Part shown: one piece after another, positions 5,720 to 9,176 of the stretch
How the letters are laid out: each line of letters opens with the position of its first letter
How positions within the stretch are numbered: the first letter of the stretch is position 1
Assembly (NCBI GenBank): GCA_002725445.1
Contig: PBPD01000003.1
Location: 1-9,176, forward strand
Reading direction: 5' to 3'
DNA length: 9,176 bases
Source: Rickettsiales bacterium
Lineage (GTDB): Bacteria; Pseudomonadota; Alphaproteobacteria; Rickettsiales; UBA3002
Position numbers and translations under genes: made by a program
The notes under the pieces: model-generated
The model's input: the letters and a program-made list of their open reading frames with translations, nothing else
Databases searched by the model: none
What the model was told of the DNA's origin: nothing

Positions 5720-8700
5720 ATGAAATTTGCTAACTTCTTTATTGCCCGCCCGATCTTTGCGACGGTGGTGTCCATCATCACCCTGATCATTGGTAGCTTG
5801 GCCTATACCAACTTGCCGGTAGCGCAATATCCTGAGGTGGCGCCGCCGACTGTTGTGGTATCTGCCAACTATCCCGGTGCGAATGCGGAAACGGCAGCTA
5901 AAACCGTGGCAACGCCGCTCGAGCAGGAAATTAACGGCGTAGAGAATATGCTCTATATGTCGTCTAATTCCACCAATGACGGCACGGTGCAAATTACCGT
6001 GACCTTCAAGCTCGGAACCGATCTGGACGAGGCGCAGGTGCTGGTACAAAACCGTGTGGCCATTGCTGAACCACGCCTGCCTGAACAGGTGCGCAGATTG
6101 GGTGTTACAACACGTAAAAACTCGCCCAACATGCTGCTGGTAGTCAATTTGTTCTCGCCCAATGGCACGTATGATCAGACCTATATTGCCAACTATGTCA
6201 CGCTGCAAATCAAGGACGTGCTTTCCCGCATTAACGGTGTGGGAGAGGTGCGTGTGTTTGGCGCCAGCCCATACTCTATGCGTATATGGCTGAATCCGTA
6301 CAAGATGGCGTCACTCGATATTACGGCGGGCGATGCGATGGCGGCATTGCGCAGTCAGAACATTCAGGTGGCCAGTGGCACGCTGAACACTCCGCCTGTG
6401 GAAGACCAAAACGCATTTGAGTTGAATGTGCAAACACAGGGCCGATTGATTGAGCCGGAAGCGTTCGGCAACATTGTGGTGAAGTCCGATGGTGATGGAC
6501 GGCTTGTGCGCATACGCGATATTGGCCGTGTGGAGTTGGGAGCCGAAAGCTACAGCACCAAAGGCTATCTTGGCAAAAAAGCAGCGATTGCGCTGCCTGT
6601 GTTCCAGCGCCCCGGCACGAATGCACTCGACACTTCGGATGCGATTATCGAAACCATGAAAACGCTGGAAAAAGACTTCCCGCCAGATCTGGAATATCGC
6701 ATCATTTATAACCCCACCAAGTTTGTGGAGCAGTCCATTGATGCGGTGATTGAGACGATGCTGGAAGCGGTCTTTCTGGTGGTGCTGGTGATCTTTGTAT
6801 TCCTGCAAAGCTGGCGCGCTGCGATTATCCCTATCATTGCTATTCCGGTCTCGCTCATTGGCACCTTCGCGGTCATGCAAGCGTTTGGTTTTTCACTCAA
6901 CAATTTGACATTGTTCGGCCTCGTGCTTGCGATTGGTATTGTGGTGGATGATGCGATTGTGGTCGTGGAGAATATGGAACGCAACATGGCCAACGGCATG
7001 GGTGCGCGCGAGGCGGCCTTCACCAGCATGAAAGAGGTGGGCTCTGCGCTGGTGGCCACCAGTTTGGTGCTCGTGGCGGTATTTTTACCGACGGCATTTG
7101 TAGAAGGTATTTCGGGGCGTTTTTATCAGCAATTTGGTATGACGGTGGCAGTGGCAACGGTTATCTCAACTATTGTTTCGCTTACACTCAGCCCATCTAT
7201 ATCGGCACTTATTTTTAAGCCAACGCACAACGACCCGGACGCACACCCTAATCCGCGTAAGCAGCCTTTGCGCTATTTCTTCTGCCGCTTCAATCACTAT
7301 ATGGAAGAAGCGTCTGAATTCTATCAGCGTTACATTGCGACCTATGTGCGTAAGCCGATGGTCATTCTGCTGGCTTTTGCAGGGCTGATTATATTTGCTG
7401 GCTTTATGTTTAGCCGCGTGCCAACCGGCTTTATTCCGCAGCAAGATCAGGGCTATTACATTATCTGTATTGAGTTGCCGCCCGGATCCTCTTTGCAGCG
7501 CACCGATGAAGTGATTCAGGAAGTGATTGATAAGCTAATCGAAACCGACGGTGTTGAAAATGCGGTAGCATTTAGCGGATTCTCAGGTGCCACATTTAGT
7601 GCCGCGTCCAATGCGGGTGCTATTTTTCCCGTGCTGGAAAGCTTTAAAGCGCGCGAGGATAAGGGCATTACGTATGACTCGCTTCTGAATAGCTTGCGCC
7701 AGAAAATGAATACTATAGACGAAGCCTTCGTTGTGGTGATTCCGCCTCCGCCTGTACGGGGTATCGGTAGCGGTGGTGGTTTCAAAATGATGATTCAGGA
7801 CCGCGGCGGTGTTGGGCTTGATGCACTTAAAGAGGCAACCTTCGCCATGATGGGTGCAGCGCAAGAGCGCCCCGAAGTGACGGGTGTGTATAGTTTCTTC
7901 AACACCGATACGCCGCAGCTCTATCTGGATATTGACCGTGTGCGTGCCGAAAAGCTGGGCGTGCCCGTATCCAGTATTTTTGAGGCATTGGAAATCTATT
8001 TGGGTTCGTCCTTTGTGAACGACTTTAACTATCTGGGGCGTACGTTCCGTGTGACCGCACAGGCAGATGCACCTTACCGCATGACCGAAGAAGATATCTC
8101 GCGCATTAAAGTGCGCAACCGCACCGGTGGGATGGTGCCACTTGGATCAGTAACCGTCTTTCGCGATGATGCAGGCCCTGCGCGTGTGCCGCGCTACAAT
8201 CTCTACCAGTCAGCAGAACTTTCAGGCGATACGGCCGCGGGCTATAGTTCGGGTGAGGCAATCGCCGCTATGGAAGAGTTAGCAGAACAAGTGCTGCCAG
8301 AAGGGGTAGGATTTGAATGGACCGAGATTGCCTATCAGCAAAAGAACGCAGGCAACACAGCAGCCATTGCGTTCACGCTGGCAGTGATTTTTGTGTTCCT
8401 CTTGCTCTCAGCGCAATATGAAAGCTGGGTGTTGCCGCTGGCCGTTGTGCTGATCGTGCCAATGTGTTTGTTGTCTTCCATTACGGGTATTGCGATTGCG
8501 GGGATGGACAATAACATTCTGACACAGATCGGGTTTGTTGTATTGATAGGTCTGGCCTGTAAAAATGCGATTCTCATCGTCGAATTCTGTAAGCAGAAAG
8601 AAGATGAGGGTATGGATATGTGGGAAGCCGCTAAAGAAGCGGGGCGTATACGTCTGCGGCCTATTCTGATGACCTCCTTCGCCTTCATTCTGGGCGTGGT

Positions 8701-8881
8701 GCCATTGGTGCTGGCAAGCGGTGCCGCTGCCGAAATGCGCCAGGCATTGGGTGTGTCGGTATTCAGCGGTATGATCGGCGTTACCTTCTTTGGGCTGGCA
8801 TTCACACCTATCTTCTACGTGGTAGTGCGGAAGCTGGCGCAACGTTTGCGGCAACATTTCATGGGTGAATCGGCCAATTGA
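5720..8881 (+). CDS. RND multidrug efflux transporter, HAE-1 family (MexF/OqxB-like inner-membrane pump)
   Basis: This proton-driven inner-membrane pump takes up hydrophobic and amphiphilic compounds and passes them to the adaptor and an outer-membrane channel as a trimer. The 1053 residues are normal for the family and the frame is intact. TM1 lies at about 9-29, following the classic MKFANFFIARPIFA start. After a large periplasmic loop with YPGANAETAAKTVATPLEQE (51-70), TM2-TM6 span about 343-497. The second loop follows TM7 (546-565), and TM8-TM12 span about 881-1036. The proton-relay residues are all present: D410-D411 in GIVVDDAIVVVEN (TM4), K948 in GLACKNAILIVEF (TM10), and R978 and T985 in RLRPILMTS (TM11). 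FFIARPIFA, GVENMLYMSS and QRPGTNA wording places it nearest MexF/OqxB/BpeF by eye. It begins 12 bases after the adaptor stop with only a weak ribosome binding site, so it is co-transcribed and possibly coupled. Substrates cannot be told from sequence. Confidence 0.96.
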   Translation: MKFANFFIARPIFATVVSIITLIIGSLAYTNLPVAQYPEVAPPTVVVSANYPGANAETAAKTVATPLEQEINGVENMLYMSSNSTNDGTVQITVTFKLGTDLDEAQVLVQNRVAIAEPRLPEQVRRLGVTTRKNSPNMLLVVNLFSPNGTYDQTYIANYVTLQIKDVLSRINGVGEVRVFGASPYSMRIWLNPYKMASLDITAGDAMAALRSQNIQVASGTLNTPPVEDQNAFELNVQTQGRLIEPEAFGNIVVKSDGDGRLVRIRDIGRVELGAESYSTKGYLGKKAAIALPVFQRPGTNALDTSDAIIETMKTLEKDFPPDLEYRIIYNPTKFVEQSIDAVIETMLEAVFLVVLVIFVFLQSWRAAIIPIIAIPVSLIGTFAVMQAFGFSLNNLTLFGLVLAIGIVVDDAIVVVENMERNMANGMGAREAAFTSMKEVGSALVATSLVLVAVFLPTAFVEGISGRFYQQFGMTVAVATVISTIVSLTLSPSISALIFKPTHNDPDAHPNPRKQPLRYFFCRFNHYMEEASEFYQRYIATYVRKPMVILLAFAGLIIFAGFMFSRVPTGFIPQQDQGYYIICIELPPGSSLQRTDEVIQEVIDKLIETDGVENAVAFSGFSGATFSAASNAGAIFPVLESFKAREDKGITYDSLLNSLRQKMNTIDEAFVVVIPPPPVRGIGSGGGFKMMIQDRGGVGLDALKEATFAMMGAAQERPEVTGVYSFFNTDTPQLYLDIDRVRAEKLGVPVSSIFEALEIYLGSSFVNDFNYLGRTFRVTAQADAPYRMTEEDISRIKVRNRTGGMVPLGSVTVFRDDAGPARVPRYNLYQSAELSGDTAAGYSSGEAIAAMEELAEQVLPEGVGFEWTEIAYQQKNAGNTAAIAFTLAVIFVFLLLSAQYESWVLPLAVVLIVPMCLLSSITGIAIAGMDNNILTQIGFVVLIGLACKNAILIVEFCKQKEDEGMDMWEAAKEAGRIRLRPILMTSFAFILGVVPLVLASGAAAEMRQALGVSVFSGMIGVTFFGLAFTPIFYVVVRKLAQRLRQHFMGESAN

Positions 8882-8980
8882 TTCTATTTGGGAACCAATT
8901 AGTTGCAAAAGCGTTGATTGTTTCTTTATTGCGGCGCCGCTAAACTCTGCTTATATTTCATCTTATAAGGGAGTGTTATT
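8882..8980. promoter_or_regulatory. Intergenic region before the YceI-like gene, with a possible promoter
   Basis: These 99 AT-rich bases contain a candidate sigma-70 promoter: TTGCGG (8929-8934), a 17-base spacer and TATATT (8952-8957). The -10 matches 5 of 6 consensus bases, the -35 only 3. The 10-bp palindrome GCGGCGCCGC (8931-8940) overlaps the -35 and fills the first part of the spacer, a position where a repressor could block polymerase. The word TGATTGTTTCT at 8915-8925 also occurs in the divergent region at 4281-4291. No clear rho-independent terminator for the efflux operon is visible, so readthrough into the next gene is possible. Confidence 0.35.
8967..8973 (+). promoter_or_regulatory. 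Ribosome binding site of the YceI-like gene
   Basis: AAGGGAG stands 7 bases before the ATG at 8981-8983. It is a strong match with near-ideal spacing, fixes this start, and suggests efficient translation compared with the weak site of the pump gene. Confidence 0.75.
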
Positions 8981-9176
8981 ATGCGTAATTTACTATTGTT
9001 TACTACAAGTGCAATCATGATGGGATCAGTTGCTTTGGCGGCTGATAGTTATGAAATCGACCCAAGTCACACCAGTGTGGTGTGGTCTGCCAGCCATTTG
9101 GGCTTTTCTGATTCGCTGGGCTTTTTCCCGGGCGTTTCGGGCACATTTACACTGGACGAGGAAAACCCTGCCAATA
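8981..9176 (+). CDS. YceI-family periplasmic protein, N-terminal part (gene cut by right window edge)
   Basis: Sixty-five residues are visible. Residues 1-21 form a Sec signal peptide: a short basic start (MRN), a hydrophobic core and an ALAA ending, with cleavage likely just before DSYEI. The mature part starts with YEIDPSHTSVVWSASHLGFS (24-43), the recognisable opening of YceI-like domains, in which a lipocalin-like beta-barrel binds polyisoprenoid or other isoprenoid chains. SGTFTLDEENP (53-63) continues this fold and matches the family's usual second strand region. YceI family members are about 190 residues, so roughly a third is seen. The cellular role of YceI proteins is poorly defined; links to stress, pH response and isoprenoid quinone handling are reported for the family in general. 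It lies in the same direction as the efflux operon but has its own good ribosome binding site and a possible promoter, so it is probably a separate unit. Confidence 0.87.
   Translation, partial: MRNLLLFTTSAIMMGSVALAADSYEIDPSHTSVVWSASHLGFSDSLGFFPGVSGTFTLDEENPAN

Noticed and set aside
5579..6208. 209-codon minus-strand open frame across the adaptor/pump junction
   Set aside because: It lies antisense to two clearly conserved genes, and its His/Arg-rich translation resembles no family; it is a shadow of their codon usage.
8882..8930. Rho-independent terminator after the pump gene
   Set aside because: Only loose CCAATT-type repeats are present, with no stable GC-rich stem followed by a T-run.

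Overview
The window is from a Gram-negative proteobacterium. The evidence is an RND efflux pump, a periplasmic YceI-type protein with a Sec signal, and a complete-looking Entner-Doudoroff route. The gene order zwf-pgl-edd-eda and the DevB-type 6-phosphogluconolactonase would suit an alphaproteobacterium, but that placement is an inference from style, not a search result. Genes are of moderate to high GC and tightly packed, and the intergenic stretches are clearly AT-richer.

Left half, minus strand (1-4210): a compact operon read right to left. Glucose-6-phosphate dehydrogenase (zwf), 6-phosphogluconolactonase (pgl), 6-phosphogluconate dehydratase (edd) and the first 64 residues of KDPG aldolase (eda, running off the left edge) are separated by 1 base, 0 bases and an 8-base overlap. 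Together they convert glucose 6-phosphate to pyruvate plus glyceraldehyde 3-phosphate and yield NADPH at the zwf step.

Middle (4211-4389): a 179-base divergent intergenic region. It holds a perfect 9-bp inverted repeat (arms 4270-4278 and 4291-4299), the 11-mer TGATTGTTTCT that recurs upstream of the last gene, and the ribosome binding site of the pump adaptor.

Right half, plus strand (4390-8881): a two-gene RND multidrug efflux operon, with a periplasmic adaptor (MexE/OqxA-like) and an inner-membrane HAE-1 transporter of 1053 residues (MexF/OqxB-like). No outer-membrane TolC-type gene and no regulator lie next to them. The adaptor reading frame is broken as given. Its N-terminal membrane anchor (from the TTG at 4390) and its body are in different frames that meet at a run of seven T (4486-4492), and one T fewer would join them exactly. 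After a 99-base gap a YceI-family periplasmic protein begins (8981) and runs off the right edge.

I recognise every gene, and none is a new system. The points most worth a second look are the homopolymer frameshift in the adaptor, the shared divergent control region between an NADPH-producing operon and an efflux pump, the 11-mer common to two intergenic regions, and the long acidic tail of the adaptor.
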